The notes under the pieces were generated by a model. That model worked only from the letters and a program-made list of their open reading frames with translations. It ran no database searches and was not told the origin of the DNA. A stretch of DNA of 64,000 bases from Actinomycetes bacterium (lineage in GTDB: Bacteria; Actinomycetota; Actinomycetes; Actinomycetales; Actinomycetaceae), in the NCBI GenBank assembly GCA_023426345.1, contig JAFAAX010000006.1, positions 37,888 through 101,887 of the forward strand. Direction: 5' to 3'. Position numbers and translations under genes: made by a program. Positions 18,610 to 28,449 of the stretch are shown here, in pieces; position 1 is the stretch's first letter; each line of letters begins with the position of its first letter.

Positions 18610-20496
18610 ATGAGCCGGCAACTGCGTTCGGCGACCTCGACCATGGGTCGCCACATGGCCGGTGCGCGCGCGCTGTGGCGTGCGACCGGGATGGGGGACG
18701 ACGATTTCGGCAAGCCGATCATCGCCGTCGTCAACTCGTTCACGGAGTTCGTCCCCGGCCACGTCCACCTGCGCGATGTCGGAAAGCTGGTGGCCGACGC
18801 CATCAAGGACGCCGGCGGGGTCGCCAAAGAGTTCAACACGATCGCCGTCGACGACGGCATCGCGATGGGCCACGGCGGCATGCTGTACTCCCTGCCCAGC
18901 CGCGAGGTCATCGCGGACTCCGTGGAGTACATGGTCAACGCCCACTGCGCCGACGCCATGGTGTGCATCTCGAACTGCGACAAGATCACGCCGGGCATGC
19001 TCATCGCGGCGATGCGCCTCAACATCCCCGTCGTGTTCGTCTCCGGTGGGCCGATGGAGGCCGGCAAGAACATCCCCGCGGAGGACATCGTCGGGCCCTC
19101 GACGATGGGCCATGGCAACCTCATCACCGTGATGAACGCGACGGCCAACGACGACATCTCCGACGACGAGCTGCTGCGCATGGAGCGGCTGGCGTGCCCG
19201 ACGTGCGGGTCGTGCTCCGGGATGTTCACCGCGAATTCGATGAACTCGCTCACCGAGGCCCTGGGGCTGGCGCTGCCGGGCAACGGCTCGACGCTGGCCA
19301 CCCAGGTGGCGCGCCGGGACCTGTTCGTCCGCGCCGGGCAGACCATCGTCGAGCTGTGCCGGCGCTACTACGGCGAGGAGGACGACTCCGTGGCGCCGCG
19401 CGCCATCGCCACGAAGGACGCCTTCTGGAACGCGATGACGATGGACATGGCGATGGGCGGATCGTCGAACACGGTCCTCCACCTGCTGGCCGCCGCGCAC
19501 GAGGGCGGCGTGGACTTCGACCTCGATGACATCGCGGAGCTCGGGCGCACCGTCCCCTGCCTGGCCAAGGTCGCCCCGAACCACAACGACTACCACATGG
19601 AGGACGTCCACCGGGCCGGTGGCATCCCCGCCATCCTGGGCGAGCTCGATCGCGGCGGGTTCCTCCGCCACACGGTGCATGCGGTGCATGCGCCGGACCT
19701 GGACCACTGGCTGGCCGACTGGGACATCCGCGGCGGGCATGCCACCGCGGTCGCCGACAAGCTGTGGCACGCGGCCCCCGGCAATGTGCGCACGACGGAG
19801 GCGTTCTCCACGGACAACCAGTGGAAGACGTTGGATACCGATCCCGTCAACGGCTGCATCCACGACGTCGAGCACGCCTACACGGCCAACGGCGGCCTCA
19901 CGGTCCTGTCCGGCAACCTCGCGCCCGAGGGCGCCATCATCAAGGCGGCCGGCATCGACCCCGACCTGTTCCATTTCGAGGGCACGGCCCTGGTGTGCGA
20001 ATCCCAGGACGAGGCCGTGCAGAGGATCCTCGACAAGACCGTCCAGCCCGGTCAGGTCGTCGTCATCCGGTACGAGGGGCCCTCCGGCGGCCCCGGCATG
20101 CAGGAGATGCTCTACCCGACGTCCTTCCTCAAGGGCCGCGGACTGGGCAAGGCGTGCGCGCTCATCACCGACGGCCGCTTCTCGGGCGGCACCTCCGGCG
20201 TGTCGGTCGGCCACATCTCGCCCGAGGCCGCCGCCGGCGGGTTGATCGGCCTCATCGAGGACGGGGACCGCATCGTCATCGATGTCACCGAGGGACGGCT
20301 GGAGCTGGAGGTCCCCGAGGACGAGCTGGCGCGTCGCCGCGCCGCCCAGGAGGCCCGGGACGAGCCCTGGACGCCCGTCTCCCGCGACCGCGTCGTCTCT
20401 CCGGCGCTGCAGCTCTACGCGGCGACCGCGCTGTCCGCCTCACAGGGCGCCGCGCGCGACGTCACGAAGGTGACGGGCCCGCGCCACCGCCATTGA
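18610..20496 (+). CDS. ilvD: Dihydroxy-acid dehydratase
   Basis: Dehydrates 2,3-dihydroxy-isovalerate and -3-methylvalerate to the 2-oxo acids of Val/Leu and Ile; Fe-S enzyme. 628 residues. Cluster cysteines appear in [11 protein letters not shown] and [17 protein letters not shown]; substrate-site blocks are [17 protein letters not shown] and [14 protein letters not shown]; the C-terminal [20 protein letters not shown] is canonical. ATG 18610 follows GGGAGG. The protein ends ...RHRH and the final CAT TGA is the terminal sequence of a dispersed palindrome. Confidence 0.96.
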   Translation: MSRQLRSATSTMGRHMAGARALWRATGMGDDDFGKPIIAVVNSFTEFVPGHVHLRDVGKLVADAIKDAGGVAKEFNTIAVDDGIAMGHGGMLYSLPSREVIADSVEYMVNAHCADAMVCISNCDKITPGMLIAAMRLNIPVVFVSGGPMEAGKNIPAEDIVGPSTMGHGNLITVMNATANDDISDDELLRMERLACPTCGSCSGMFTANSMNSLTEALGLALPGNGSTLATQVARRDLFVRAGQTIVELCRRYYGEEDDSVAPRAIATKDAFWNAMTMDMAMGGSSNTVLHLLAAAHEGGVDFDLDDIAELGRTVPCLAKVAPNHNDYHMEDVHRAGGIPAILGELDRGGFLRHTVHAVHAPDLDHWLADWDIRGGHATAVADKLWHAAPGNVRTTEAFSTDNQWKTLDTDPVNGCIHDVEHAYTANGGLTVLSGNLAPEGAIIKAAGIDPDLFHFEGTALVCESQDEAVQRILDKTVQPGQVVVIRYEGPSGGPGMQEMLYPTSFLKGRGLGKACALITDGRFSGGTSGVSVGHISPEAAAGGLIGLIEDGDRIVIDVTEGRLELEVPEDELARRRAAQEARDEPWTPVSRDRVVSPALQLYAATALSASQGAARDVTKVTGPRHRH

Positions 20497-20580
20497 CGAG
20501 GGCGACCCGCGTGGCCAGGTTCGGTGTGAACCCGGCCGCGCGGGCGCCCCGGCGGAGCCGGGGCCGTCCTCGTCCATCGA
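20490..20580. repeat. Dispersed palindromic element, full copy; supplies ilvD stop
   Basis: Left arm CCATTGACGAGGGCGACC includes the ilvD stop codon (TGA 20494). The right half has an inner hairpin CCCCGGCGGAGCCGGGG followed by CCGTCCTCGTCCAT, the inverse of the left arm. The element is about 90 bp. Confidence 0.8.
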
Positions 20581-20674
20581 CAAGAAGATCGGGGAAGATC
20601 CGCGGCCAGCCGGCGGCGCGCCACATCCCGGGCGAGCGCACCCGACGCGACGCGGACGCGCGACACTGTCCCGC

Positions 20675-22402
20675 ATGACACACGTGGCCCTGTACGACAC
20701 GACCCTGCGCGACGGCGCCCAGCAGGAGGGGATCAGCCTGTCGGTCGCCGACAAGCTGGCGGCGATGCGGATCCTGGACGGACTGGGCGTCGATGTCATC
20801 GAGGGCGGGTGGCCGGGCGCGATCCCCAAGGACACCGAGTTCTTCGCGGCGGCGCGCGAGGCGATCCTCGCCGAGCCGCTGGTCCACGCGCGCCTGGCGG
20901 CCTTCGGCGCCACAACGCACGCGGGAGCCGCGCCCGGGGACGATCCCCAGGTCCTGGCGCTGCGCGACTCGGGCGCCCCGATCATCACGCTCGTCGCGAA
21001 GTCGGACCCCCGCCACGTCGAGCAGGCGCTGCGCACGACGCGGGAGGAGAACCTCCGCATGGTCGCCGACACGGTCGCCTGGCTATCGACGCCCGGCAAC
21101 GGGGGCGCCGGCGGCGAGGGGGCGGAGGTCATGGTCGACCTCGAGCACTACTTCGACGGTCTCACCGCGGATCCCGACTACGGCCTGGAGGTCCTGCTGG
21201 CGGCCGCCCGCGCAGGGGCGGTGGCGGTCATCCCCTGCGACACGAACGGCGGGAACCTGCCCGGCGGGATCGCACGCGAGGTGGCGCGCGCCCGGGCCGC
21301 GCTGGACGACGCCGGGTTCGCCCACGTGGTCGTCGGGATCCACACCCACAACGACACGGGCTGCGCGGTGGCGAACGCGCTGGCGGCCGTGGAGGCCGGT
21401 GCCCGCCAGGTCCAGGGCACGGTCAACGGGTACGGGGAGCGCACCGGCAACGCGAACCTCCTGACGTGCCTGGCGAACCTGCAGCTCAAGATGGGGTACC
21501 AGGCGGTCGCCGAGGAGAGCCTGGCCCGGCTCGGCGAGGTCTCCCGGCAGATGTCCGAACTCACCAACATCGTCCCCTTCACGCGCGAGCCCTACACGGG
21601 GGCCTCGGCGTTCGCTCACAAGGCAGGTCTGCACGCTTCCGCGATCCGCGTCAACGCCGACCTCTACCAGCACATCACGCCGGAGACCGTCGGAAACGGG
21701 ATGCGGATGCTGGTCTCGGAGATGGCGGGACGCTCGTCCATCGAGCTCAAGGCCCGCGAGCTGGGCGTCGACCTGTCCGGCCGGCCCGGCGTCGCCCAGG
21801 AGGTCGCGCGCGTCGTCAAGGAGCGCGAGGCCCAGGGATACACGTACGACGCCGCCGACGCCTCCTTCGAGCTGCTCCTGCGCGACCAGCTGGGGATGCT
21901 CCCGCGTTTCGCCCGGGTGGAGTCGTGGAAGGTGACGTCGGGGGAGCGCTTCGACCTTCCGGGGCTCGTCGCGCCGTCCGGGGCGGGCCGGGTCCAGGGA
22001 GCCGGCGGCCAGGCGGGCGGGTCCGTCATCGACGAGGGCGTCCCCTCCTTCGCCGAGTCCGAGGCCACCGTCAAGGTGCGCACCGGTCACCGCCACATCC
22101 GCACCGCCGAGGGCAACGGCCCGCTCAACGCCCTGGACCGGGCGCTGCGGGCGGCGCTCGCCCGGGACTACCCGGAGGTCGCGGCCACGCGGCTCACCGA
22201 TTTCCGGGTGCGGATCCTCGATGCGCAGCATGCCGGTACCGACGCGGTCATCCGGGTCCTCATCACGCTGACCGACGGCACGCGGACCTGGTCGACGGTC
22301 GGCGTGGGCACCGACGTCATCGAGGCGTCCTGGGAGGCCCTGTTCGACGGGTACTGGTGGGGCATGGTCGCCTCAGGCGTGGAGTCACTGTTGGAGGCCT
22401 GA
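20675..22402 (+). CDS. cimA: Citramalate synthase
   Basis: Condenses pyruvate and acetyl-CoA to (R)-citramalate, a threonine-independent route to 2-oxobutyrate and isoleucine. 575 residues. The catalytic DRE-TIM barrel starts LYDTTLRDGAQQEGISLS; the following DVIEGGWPGAIPKDTEFF is the CimA-type sequence. Metal-binding IHTHNDTGCAVAN and QGTVNGYGERTGNANL are present. The LeuA-type regulatory domain occupies about 460-575. A CATCGACGAGGGCGTCCCC half-copy of the dispersed palindrome lies in the interdomain linker near residue 452. ATG 20675 is 7 nt after GACACT, so possibly leaderless. Confidence 0.9.
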   Translation: MTHVALYDTTLRDGAQQEGISLSVADKLAAMRILDGLGVDVIEGGWPGAIPKDTEFFAAAREAILAEPLVHARLAAFGATTHAGAAPGDDPQVLALRDSGAPIITLVAKSDPRHVEQALRTTREENLRMVADTVAWLSTPGNGGAGGEGAEVMVDLEHYFDGLTADPDYGLEVLLAAARAGAVAVIPCDTNGGNLPGGIAREVARARAALDDAGFAHVVVGIHTHNDTGCAVANALAAVEAGARQVQGTVNGYGERTGNANLLTCLANLQLKMGYQAVAEESLARLGEVSRQMSELTNIVPFTREPYTGASAFAHKAGLHASAIRVNADLYQHITPETVGNGMRMLVSEMAGRSSIELKARELGVDLSGRPGVAQEVARVVKEREAQGYTYDAADASFELLLRDQLGMLPRFARVESWKVTSGERFDLPGLVAPSGAGRVQGAGGQAGGSVIDEGVPSFAESEATVKVRTGHRHIRTAEGNGPLNALDRALRAALARDYPEVAATRLTDFRVRILDAQHAGTDAVIRVLITLTDGTRTWSTVGVGTDVIEASWEALFDGYWWGMVASGVESLLEA

Positions 22403-22493
22403 CCGCGCCTTCCCCGCCCTTCGACGCCCGCCATCTCGGGGAGGGGGCGGCGCAGTTGCCGCTGGGGGATGACCCCTCCCGGGCGGACGCTGC

Positions 22494-22516
22494 CGCGCCG
22501 ACGGACCGTCGGCGCG
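22494..22516 (+). terminator. Hairpin downstream of cimA
   Basis: A perfect inverted repeat with 11-bp arms (CGCGCCGACGG and its complement) around a single central base, folding as about 9 bp with a GGACC-type loop. It lies 92 nt after the stop and has no T-run. Confidence 0.45.
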
Positions 22517-22611
22517 CCTCGCGTCGACGTGATCCGTCCCACGTCCGACTCGGGAGTCTGACCGACGCTCCGGTCTGCACAGGGCGGCCCCGAGGCGCGA
22601 GAATGGAGCCC

Positions 22612-23661
22612 ATGCACGGTGAGTACAAGGTCCCTGGTGGCAAGCTGGTCGTCGTCGATGTCGAGGAGAAGGACGGGGCCCTGCACGACCTGCGCGTCGC
22701 GGGCGACTTCTTCCTGGAGCCCGACGAGGCCCTGGAGCGCATCACGGCGGCGATCGACGGGGCGCCCACCGACATCTCCGCGGCGGAGATCGCGGACCGC
22801 ATCCGCTCGGCCGTCCTGCCCACCGACACGCTGTTCGGTCTGACTCCGGAGGGCGTCGGCGTCGCGGTGCGCCGTGCGCTCGGGCAGGCCCTGAGCTGGG
22901 AGGACATCGACTTCGACGTCATCCACGGCCCCGTGGTCGACCCGATGATGAACGTCGCGATGGACGAGACCCTGGTGGAGGAGGTCGCCGCTGGACGCCG
23001 CAAGCCGTTCATGCGCCTGTGGGAGTGGAACGCCCCGCAGGTCGTCATCGGCTCCTTCCAGTCCTACGACAACGAGATCAACCAGGAGGGCGTCGACCGT
23101 TATGGCATCACGGTCTCCCGGCGGGTCACCGGCGGCGGCGCGATGTTCATGGAGCCCGGCAACTGCGTGACGTACTCGCTGGTCATCCCGCAGGCCCTGG
23201 TCGACGGCCTGAGCTTCGAGCAGTCCTACCCGTTCCTCGACCAGTGGACGATGGAGGCCCTGGAGAAGGTCGGCGTCAAAGCGCGTTACGTCCCCCTCAA
23301 CGACATCGCCTCCGAGGCGGGCAAGATCGGCGGCGCCGCGCAGAAGCGCTTCGCCAACGGGTACATGGTCCACCACGTCACGATGTCCTACGACATCGAC
23401 GCCGCGAAGATGATGGAGGTCCTGCGCATCGGGAAGGAGAAGGTCCGCGACAAGGGGACGCGCTCGGCCATCAAGCGGGTCGATCCGATGCGCTCGCAGA
23501 CCGGCATGGAGCGCGAGGCCATCCTCGACGCCTTCTACGATCATTTCAAGGAGAAGTACGGGGCCACCGACGGCGAGATCACCGCGCGCGACCTCGAGGT
23601 CGCGCGCGACCGCTGTGTGACGAAGTTCTCCACCGACGCCTGGACGCACCGCCTCCCCTGA
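22612..23661 (+). CDS. Lipoate-protein ligase with N-terminal LplB-like domain
   Basis: Attaches lipoate to E2/H-protein lysines. 349 residues. Residues 1-90 (MHGEYKVPGGKLVVVDVE) match the accessory/C-terminal (LplB) domain of bipartite ligases; the LplA catalytic domain follows, with RRVTGGGAMFMEPGNCVTYS, and NDIASEAGKIGGAAQKR containing the catalytic lysine region. So domain order is swapped relative to E. coli LplA. Start at ATG 22612 is preferred because it lies 7 nt after GAGAAT; ATG 22603 is in frame too. No lipoylated enzyme is nearby. Confidence 0.82.
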   Translation: MHGEYKVPGGKLVVVDVEEKDGALHDLRVAGDFFLEPDEALERITAAIDGAPTDISAAEIADRIRSAVLPTDTLFGLTPEGVGVAVRRALGQALSWEDIDFDVIHGPVVDPMMNVAMDETLVEEVAAGRRKPFMRLWEWNAPQVVIGSFQSYDNEINQEGVDRYGITVSRRVTGGGAMFMEPGNCVTYSLVIPQALVDGLSFEQSYPFLDQWTMEALEKVGVKARYVPLNDIASEAGKIGGAAQKRFANGYMVHHVTMSYDIDAAKMMEVLRIGKEKVRDKGTRSAIKRVDPMRSQTGMEREAILDAFYDHFKEKYGATDGEITARDLEVARDRCVTKFSTDAWTHRLP

Positions 23662-23709
23662 TCCGGGGTCTCGACGCGTCATGCGCCGCCGAAACCCCTC
23701 TTCAGACCC

Positions 23710-23728
23710 GTCGACGAGGGCGACCCGC
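23710..23728 (+). repeat. Dispersed palindrome, left arm only
   Basis: GTCGACGAGGGCGACCCGC matches the left arm at 20494. It lies about 50 nt after the lipoate ligase gene. Confidence 0.5.
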
Positions 23729-23788
23729 GCTCGCGCGGATTCGCGGCAGAGGGCACGGCGGTTTCTGTGGGGGCCGGCCGGCCGCTCA

Positions 23789-23854
23789 ACCGAACTCGCG
23801 GCCGAACAGGACCGAACTCGCGGCCGAACAGGACCGAAGTCGGCGGATGTGGCG
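23789..23854 (+). repeat. 22-bp tandem repeat array, locus C
   Basis: Three units start at 23789, 23811 and 23833 (ACCGAACTCGCGGCCGAACA twice, then ACCGAAGTCG). The array ends about 20 nt from the stop codon of the minus-strand yggS gene. Confidence 0.75.
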
Positions 23855-23874
23855 GCTTCCGTGAGAGGCGGGGG

Positions 23875-24588
23875 TCAGGCGATCGGTGGCCGGGGGCCGA
23901 AGACGTCGGTGCCGACGCGCACCAGCGTGGCCCCCTCGGCGATGGCCCACTCGAGGTCGGCGGACATCCCCATGGACAGGGCCAGATCGGACTCGGGGAC
24001 CGCGAGCCTCTCGGAGGAGCGGTCCCGGATCGCTCGCAGCAGCGCGTAGGAGCGGCGCACGGCGCCCTCGTCGTCGGCGTTGAGGCCGACGGTCATGAAC
24101 CCCTCGAGCCGCAGGCTCGGGCACAGCTCGACGGCCTCCACCAGGCAGGGCGCGTCCTGGGGCGAGCAGCCGTGCTTGGAGGGCTCGCCCGACGTGTTGA
24201 CCTGGACGTAGACGGGCACCTTCATCCCGGCGCGCTGGGCCCGCAGGCCCAGCGCATCCACCAGAGCGGGACTGCCGACGGTCTCGACCAGGTCGGCGCA
24301 GGCCAGGGCGTGGTTGATCTTGTTGGTCTGGAGCGGGCCGATGAGGTGGATGCGGGCGCCCGGCACGTGGCGGATGGCCTCCTCGGTGGCCTGCGCCTCC
24401 TGCACGCGGTTGTGCCCGAGGATCACGGGAAGACCGCGATCGGCCAGCGCCTGAGCGGCCTCCTGGCAGACGGGCGCCGTCCGGGTCTTGACGGCCAGCT
24501 CCAGAGTGACCTCATCGGATCTGCCGCACCGGGCGCGGGCCGCGTCGATGCGGTCGCGGACGCGATCGATTCTTTGCTCAACGGTCAC
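23875..24588 (-). CDS. YggS/PLPBP-family pyridoxal phosphate homeostasis protein
   Basis: 237-residue single-domain TIM-barrel PLP carrier; not an enzyme with known substrate, but affects PLP and amino/keto-acid balance. The PLP lysine is in ELAVKTRTA. IHLIGPLQTNKINHAL and LSMGMSADLEWAIAEGATLVR are family blocks. GTG 24588 is chosen because it lies 6 nt after TACCAT and matches the usual N-terminus (TVEQRIDRVRDRIDAARAR); longer upstream frames would run into the neighbouring promoter. Confidence 0.88.
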   Translation of the reverse strand: MTVEQRIDRVRDRIDAARARCGRSDEVTLELAVKTRTAPVCQEAAQALADRGLPVILGHNRVQEAQATEEAIRHVPGARIHLIGPLQTNKINHALACADLVETVGSPALVDALGLRAQRAGMKVPVYVQVNTSGEPSKHGCSPQDAPCLVEAVELCPSLRLEGFMTVGLNADDEGAVRRSYALLRAIRDRSSERLAVPESDLALSMGMSADLEWAIAEGATLVRVGTDVFGPRPPIA

Positions 24589-24677
24589 CTGCCGATGGTA
24601 CGCGGATCGGGGCGGCCCGCGCACGTTCCTGGTCGCATGACACAATGGCTGGCACACTCGTTCACCGGAGGCTCCCG

Positions 24678-25067
24678 ATGCGCACTCTGCTCAACATCAT
24701 CTGGTTCGTGCTGGCGGGATGGGAACTCTGCCTCGCATACTTGCTCTTCGGCGCCCTGGCCTGCGTGTTCGTCGTGACGATCCCGGCCGGTGTCGCGTGC
24801 TTCCGGATCGCCGGATATGTCATCTGGCCCTTCGGGCGAGAGGTGGTCGACAAGCCCGGCGCCGGCGGAGGATCCGCGGTGATGAACGTCGTCTGGTTCC
24901 TGGTCGCCGGGCTGTGGCTGTCCCTCGCCCACGTCACCACCGCGATCGCCCAGGCGGTGACGATCGTCGGGATCCCGGTGGCCATCGCCAACATCAAGCT
25001 CATCCCGGTCACCTGCTTCCCGTTCGGCAAACAGGTGGTCAGCAATCCCCGCGCGAGCATCCTGTGA
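24678..25067 (+). CDS. YccF-domain inner membrane protein
   Basis: 129 residues with two YccF repeats, each a hydrophobic hairpin: LLNIIWFVLAGWELCLAYLL then MNVVWFLVAGLWLSLAHVTT. Each ends in the typical PFGREVV and PFGKQVV. Function of the family is not known. ATG 24678 follows CCGGAGG. The stop overlaps the next gene's start by 4 bp (GTGA). Confidence 0.85.
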   Translation: MRTLLNIIWFVLAGWELCLAYLLFGALACVFVVTIPAGVACFRIAGYVIWPFGREVVDKPGAGGGSAVMNVVWFLVAGLWLSLAHVTTAIAQAVTIVGIPVAIANIKLIPVTCFPFGKQVVSNPRASIL

Positions 25068-25576
25068 GCAGGAAGCGGGACGCTTCGGGACCCACCCGCG
25101 CCACCCAGGCGCTGGAGGCCGCCGGGGCGCCCTACCGGCTGGTGGAGTACCACCACGATCCGCGCGCCCGGTCGTTCGGCGTGGAGTCCGCGGCACGGCT
25201 CGGGGGAGACCCGGGGCGCATCTTCAAGACGCTGCTGGTGCGGTGCGAGGGCGGGGCCGGCGGCGAGGAGTATGTCGTCGCCGTGGTCCCCGTCGACCAC
25301 CACCTGTCGATGAAGGCGATCGCCCGCGCCGCGGGCCACAAGACCGCGGAGATGGCCGATCCCGCCGTCGCGCAGCGTCGGACCGGCTACGTCGTCGGCG
25401 GGATCTCGCCCCTCGGGCAGACCACGCGCCACCGGACCTTCCTCGACGAGTCGGCGCTCGATCACGAGACGATGCTCGTCTCGGGCGGCCGGCGCGGCAT
25501 GTCGGTGGAGGTCTCCCCGTTGGACCTCGCCGGGATCCTGGGCGCCGAGACCGCCGACCTCCGGGCGCTCGACTGA
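25064..25576 (+). CDS. ybaK: YbaK/EbsC-type Cys-tRNA(Pro) deacylase
   Basis: 170 residues, trans-editing domain that hydrolyses misacylated tRNA (Cys-tRNAPro in the founding member). Visible family features: GAPYRLVEYHHDP, FKTLLVRCEG (active-site Lys region), VAVVPVDHHLSMKAIARAAG and TGYVVGGISPLGQ. GTG 25064 overlaps the YccF stop by 4 bp, so translation is coupled. Specificity is by homology only. Confidence 0.9.
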   Translation: MSRKRDASGPTRATQALEAAGAPYRLVEYHHDPRARSFGVESAARLGGDPGRIFKTLLVRCEGGAGGEEYVVAVVPVDHHLSMKAIARAAGHKTAEMADPAVAQRRTGYVVGGISPLGQTTRHRTFLDESALDHETMLVSGGRRGMSVEVSPLDLAGILGAETADLRALD

Positions 25577-25659
25577 ACCGGTCTCGGGCGCAGGGGTGGA
25601 CCGGCTTCGGCGGTGCTGGTGCGATGAGCGCGCAGGGGCGTCGGCGTCGTCCTGGTCGT

Positions 25660-26910
25660 TCACTGAGCCGCCTCGGAGACTTCGCCGTCCCCGATGCCCT
25701 CGGGCACTCCGAGTGAGAACACCACGTCATGGTCGGCCTGGCGGGCGGCCAGCAGATCGTCGGTCCACCCCTCGCCGGCCTCCAGAGCCGGGATGACGGC
25801 GCGCAGGAGGGGTGTCTGGCCGGCCCAGTAGGAGTCGATCATCGTCGGGACGTACTCCGCTCGGGTGACGGCGAACCGGCCGTCGTTGCGCTCAGAGACC
25901 GTGAAGCGCGAGGTGACGCCCTCGTGCGAGCGGCGCAGGTCATCGGGCGGCGTCGCGATCATGTTGCCGAGCCCGTAGACCACCCACTTCCCGTCGATGC
26001 GTTCCCACGGCTGGACGACGTGGACATGGTGGCCGTAGACCAGATCGATCGCGTCGGACGCGACCAGGGCCCGCGCGCCGTCCACTTGCTGCTGAGTGGG
26101 CGTGCTCTGGTACTCCTCGCCGGCGTGGACCGCTGCCAGGACGATGTCGGCGCCGGCATCGCGGGCGGCCCGCGCGCGGGCGATCATGTCGTCCGTGTCG
26201 AGCAGAGCGACGGACCACTCCCGGCCCTCGGGCAGCGCGAGACCGTTCAACCCGTAGGTCGCGGACACGACGGCGATGCGCACGCCCTGGGCAGTGACGA
26301 AGACCGTCGGGGCCTGGCGCTCCTCGGGTGAACGGAAGGTGCCGGTGTGGAGGACTCCGACGCGGTCGAGCTCGCGCAGCGTCGTCTCGATCCCCGCGAA
26401 ACCGCGGTCGATCGAATGGTTCGACGACGTCGTGCACAGGTCCCAGCCCGTTGCGGCGATGGCATCGGCGACCTCTTGGGGCGCGCCGAAGGACGGGTAC
26501 CCCGAGGGGTCGGTGCCGTCCGGGGCCATCGGGACCTCCTCGTGGCAGATCGCCATGTCCGCCGACTCGATCGTGGGCCTCATGCCTGCGAACAGCGGAG
26601 CGAAGTCGTAGCGCCCGTTGCCGGTGCGCTGCGCCTCCGCGGCCGCCGACTCCCACAGCCCGGAGTGCCACAGCAGGTCGCCGCTCATGACGATCGTCGC
26701 GGTGCGCCCGCCTTCCTTGAGCGCCGCCGGGTCCGGGGCCGGCGTCGGGGACGAGGGCGGCTCCGCCGGTCCGGTCGGCACGGTCGCGACGGGGACGGCC
26801 GACGGCGCCGCGACCCGCGGATCGTCGTCGAGCGCGGCGCAGGCCGCAACGGGCGCGACGCCCAGGACGAGCGCCGCGAAGACGATGAGCGCACGACGGC
26901 GGACGGTCAT
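25660..26910 (-). CDS. CapA-family (PGA_cap) metallophosphoesterase-like lipoprotein
   Basis: 416 residues. N-terminal signal (RRRALIVFAALVLG) followed by APVAACAALDD, a probable lipobox Cys. A P/A/S-rich linker (about 27-60) contains the dispersed palindrome's right arm. The CapA domain starts TIVMSGDLLWH and includes CTTSSNHSIDRG and VYGHHVHVVQPWE with metal-binding His/Asn/Asp residues. Family members are linked to poly-gamma-glutamate or capsule but many roles are unproven. ATG 26910 lies 6 nt after TAGCCT, so probably leaderless. Confidence 0.85.
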   Translation of the reverse strand: MTVRRRALIVFAALVLGVAPVAACAALDDDPRVAAPSAVPVATVPTGPAEPPSSPTPAPDPAALKEGGRTATIVMSGDLLWHSGLWESAAAEAQRTGNGRYDFAPLFAGMRPTIESADMAICHEEVPMAPDGTDPSGYPSFGAPQEVADAIAATGWDLCTTSSNHSIDRGFAGIETTLRELDRVGVLHTGTFRSPEERQAPTVFVTAQGVRIAVVSATYGLNGLALPEGREWSVALLDTDDMIARARAARDAGADIVLAAVHAGEEYQSTPTQQQVDGARALVASDAIDLVYGHHVHVVQPWERIDGKWVVYGLGNMIATPPDDLRRSHEGVTSRFTVSERNDGRFAVTRAEYVPTMIDSYWAGQTPLLRAVIPALEAGEGWTDDLLAARQADHDVVFSLGVPEGIGDGEVSEAAQ

Positions 26911-27071
26911 GGGTCCAGGCTACCGGTGGGTCGCCCCTGTCGGTCGGCCGCCGGAGCGCTCCCGCACGACCGGCAACCGCCCTCGCGGGGCGGAGAGGAG
27001 TGAACCGTGCAGGTGGGGCCCGGGAGAGCGGGCAGCGCACGGGGCGGACAGGACGGGGTGGCGGTCGCGCC

Positions 27072-28409
27072 TCACCCGGCCGGGAACAGCTCCTCCAGCG
27101 CGCCGACCAGGCCGACGCGCCACGTCGCCCAGTCGTGCCCGCCATGGACGGCGCTGACGTCGACGGCGCGGCAGGGGGACATCGGATCGAAGGCGAGGCG
27201 CTGCGACAGATCGAGGGCGTCCTGGAGCATCGAGCCCTCGAAGGTCCCGGCCTGGAGCCGGATCGAACGCCAGCGCGGCTCCCGCAGCAGAGGGGCCGAC
27301 ACGGGGAAGCGCCACAGCGAGGCGGACTGGGCGATCGCGTGGCAGACGCGGCCCTCGCCGAGCGCGACGGTCCACAGGGCGGCCATCCCGCCCAGGCTCT
27401 GGCCGGCGACGGCCGTGTCGCAGCCGCGAGGGCTCACCGGGTAGGTCGCGCGCACGCGCGGCAGGATGCGGTCGAGCACGGCGTCGACCTGCCCGCCGGG
27501 CACTCCCAGTCGCGCCCAGCGCGACTCCTGGTCCTGGGAGTCCACCATGACCACGTGGAGGGGCGCGATGAGTCGCTGGTCGATCAGGGCGTCCAGGATC
27601 GCCGGCAGTCCGATCGCGTCCTTCCACACCTGGCCGTCGAAGAGGACGAGCAAGGGCGTGCGCACGGCCTCGCACTGTTCCGGAGGCGCGTACACCCAGG
27701 CCCGCTCGGCGGGACGGGGTCCGTCTGCGGGGAAGTCCAGGCGCTCGACGCCGCCGGCGGGCGCGCCGGTCCAGTCGATCCAGTCCTCGGCGGGGGCCAG
27801 CGGACCGCAGGCCACCGACCAGTGGCTCCCGAAGGAGCCCTGGACCGCGTGGGAGCCCAGGGGATCCATCGCCGCGGCCTCCATCGCGGCGCGGCGCACC
27901 TCCATGCGCCCCTGCGCGGCGCGCCACGGGGCGGTCCGATCCCCGACGTGCACGGCGATGCCGTAGGAGCCCCGCCAGTCGGCGGGCAGGCGAAGGGTGA
28001 TCGTCCACAGGTCCGCGCAGTGGTTGCCGTCCGGGACCTTCTCGAACTCGGAGGCTCCGACATCGGTGTGGTCGAAGACGCCGTTGATCCAGAGCAGCAC
28101 GCCGGAGGCGCCCGGCGCGTCGGCGATCCACGTGTAGAGGCGCATCGCGGCGTCGCCCTCGGGGTCGGAGCTGATGACGGGGTTCTGGCGCACCCCGCCC
28201 ATGCGCCGCGCGGCGGCGCCGTCCCCGTCGTCCCCGATGACGTCGAGGACGCCCAGGACGCCGAGCGGCGTGGGGACGCGGGGGACCGCGCCGTCGTGGT
28301 CGGGGACCTGGCTGCGGCGCTCGCGGTGGATCGAACCCAGCCGGTCGCACCAGTCGCGGGGCACTCGAGTGCCGGTGAGATCGCGGTCGGGGCGGGACTG
28401 GGTGGTCAT
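27072..28409 (-). CDS. Ferric-siderophore esterase, Fes/IroD family
   Basis: 445-residue alpha/beta hydrolase with the N-terminal Fes domain (DPEGDAAMRLYTWIADAPG, FEKVPDGNHCADLWTITLRL) and C-terminal esterase domain: LLVLFDGQVWKDAIGLPAIL, nucleophile elbow AVAGQSLGGMAALW and His in VHGGHDWATW. Expected to hydrolyse an imported tri-catecholate or similar ferric siderophore to release iron. ATG 28409 follows GGAGGATCC. A DtxR-like box lies 41 nt upstream, so it is transcribed apart from the transport genes though in the same direction. Confidence 0.88.
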   Translation of the reverse strand: MTTQSRPDRDLTGTRVPRDWCDRLGSIHRERRSQVPDHDGAVPRVPTPLGVLGVLDVIGDDGDGAAARRMGGVRQNPVISSDPEGDAAMRLYTWIADAPGASGVLLWINGVFDHTDVGASEFEKVPDGNHCADLWTITLRLPADWRGSYGIAVHVGDRTAPWRAAQGRMEVRRAAMEAAAMDPLGSHAVQGSFGSHWSVACGPLAPAEDWIDWTGAPAGGVERLDFPADGPRPAERAWVYAPPEQCEAVRTPLLVLFDGQVWKDAIGLPAILDALIDQRLIAPLHVVMVDSQDQESRWARLGVPGGQVDAVLDRILPRVRATYPVSPRGCDTAVAGQSLGGMAALWTVALGEGRVCHAIAQSASLWRFPVSAPLLREPRWRSIRLQAGTFEGSMLQDALDLSQRLAFDPMSPCRAVDVSAVHGGHDWATWRVGLVGALEELFPAG

Positions 28410-28449
28410 GCGGGATCCTCCGATGCATGGTGCGCGAGGCGCGCGGGAC

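Noticed and set aside
26996..27080. A possible gene between CapA and the esterase
   Set aside because: Short spacer only; the long plus-strand frame there is antisense to the esterase.
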